Shown: positions 63,435-64,000 of the stretch, piece after piece
Layout: every line of letters starts with the position of its first letter
How positions within the stretch are numbered: the stretch's first letter is position 1
Source: Phorcus lineatus
Taxonomy: Eukaryota > Mollusca > Gastropoda > Trochida > Trochidae
Assembly: GCA_921293015.1 (NCBI GenBank)
Contig: OV121083.1
Coordinates: forward strand, 28,822,908-28,886,907
Direction of reading: 5' to 3'
Length of the DNA stretch: 64,000 nucleotides
Made by a program: the position numbers and the translations under genes
Notes under the pieces: generated by a model
Told to the model about the DNA's origin: nothing
Seen by the model: the letters and a program-made list of their open reading frames with translations, nothing else
The model's database searches: none

Positions 63435-63865
63435 TATATATATTATGTTGTTTACCTATAGAACATTAATGTACAGTGGTTGAAGAAATAAATTAACTTA
63501 ACCACATTTAAATGAAAAAGTGCATTTTTATCCGACTATTTGGCATGTTCACCAGGATTTTTCATGTTTATGACGTCATAGCATTGTGATGTCATTATTT
63601 GATGATGAAACACAATTGTGATGTCAAGAACTTGACTGTAACAGGGCATTGTTCAAAATCTACTGTCAAAACGATATCTCCTATCATTTGATCTTCCACA
63701 AGCGATATGTCCTGTGGAACAGAGTTTTGGATGATACATATATTATGTTTACCTATAGAACATTAATGTACAGTGGTTGAAGAAATAAATTAACTTAACC
63801 ACATTTAAAGGAAAAACTGCATTTTTATCCGACTATTTGGCATGTTCACGAGGATTTTTCGCTTG
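63435..63865. repeat. Direct duplication of ~125 bp
   Basis: 63438-63565 (TTACCTATAGAACATTAATG through ATCCGACTATTTGGCATG) recurs at about 63733-63860 with few changes, about 295 bp apart. The 170 bp between them are unrelated. Possibly a local segmental duplication or two transposon ends; no inverted arms seen. Confidence 0.75.
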
Positions 63866-64000
63866 AACAGTCTACAGTTTCAGTGAGTATTGTTCTTATG
63901 TTTTACTGAGCAAATTCTAGATATATTTGGTAGAACATGCTCGCATTGACAGTGTAATTGAACAAGGAACTGACCAGGTTATAGAGTTTTCTTATGAAAT

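Noticed and set aside
63571-63578. TGACGTCA, a perfect CRE/ATF site
   Set aside because: A single 8-bp match in AT-rich intronic or upstream sequence, with no promoter context; expected by chance in a window of this size.

Overview
This is a eukaryotic, intron-rich, AT-rich genomic window, most likely from a mollusc and probably a gastropod. The evidence is GT-AG spliced genes with mollusc-like protein sequences, tRNA-derived SINEs carrying the 'tttaacgccgc' block, pearl/Helentron-like non-autonomous elements with tandem cores and GGAC-type microsatellites, and many intronic minisatellites. Species-level identity is inference. No prokaryotic operon, rRNA gene, CRISPR array or virus was seen.

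Three protein-coding genes can be reconstructed by exon phase. (1) At the left edge, on the minus strand, there are three in-phase exons (1365-1258, 940-807, 143-1) of a cysteine-rich, EGF/ephrin-receptor-like membrane protein. It is incomplete at both ends. (2) A complete transgelin/calponin-family gene lies on the plus strand (7596-23752, six coding exons, 218 aa): a CH domain, one calponin repeat and a Ser/Thr/Pro tail. (3) A RAVER (ribonucleoprotein PTB-binding) gene lies on the minus strand (61371-28504, thirteen exons, 739 aa seen). The N-terminal exon lies beyond the window or was not recognised. It has three RRMs, two PTB-binding [SG][IL]LGxxP motifs and the conserved RAVER C terminus. 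Genes 2 and 3 are convergent, with about 4.75 kb between their stop codons.

Most of the rest is repeat. From left to right: a pearl/Helentron-like element (1501-2653), a TTAA MITE, a LINE RT fragment, a SINE split by a MITE, a mariner fragment, minisatellites, and then the transgelin introns, which hold five or more tandem arrays. The convergent intergenic region has a GA microsatellite and a 52-bp array. The RAVER introns hold a family of about 2.4 kb non-coding elements flanked by TTAA (called F1 here; two complete copies and at least three partial or rearranged ones), a fossil mariner, a nearly intact Tc1 transposon nested in a pearl-like element, and several large arrays.

The most striking observation is that some minisatellites grew out of splice junctions. 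In the transgelin gene the exon-2 donor, with 14 nt of coding exon, is tandemly repeated into intron 2. The intron-3 array of 34-bp units is homologous to the exon-4 acceptor plus about 20 nt of exon 4, so it is a series of acceptor-like decoys. Arrays also abut the exon-3 donor of transgelin and the exon-5 donor of RAVER. A parallel process appears inside an F1 element, where an internal segment became a 43-bp satellite. All coordinates and phases were read by eye; no alignment or database search was run.
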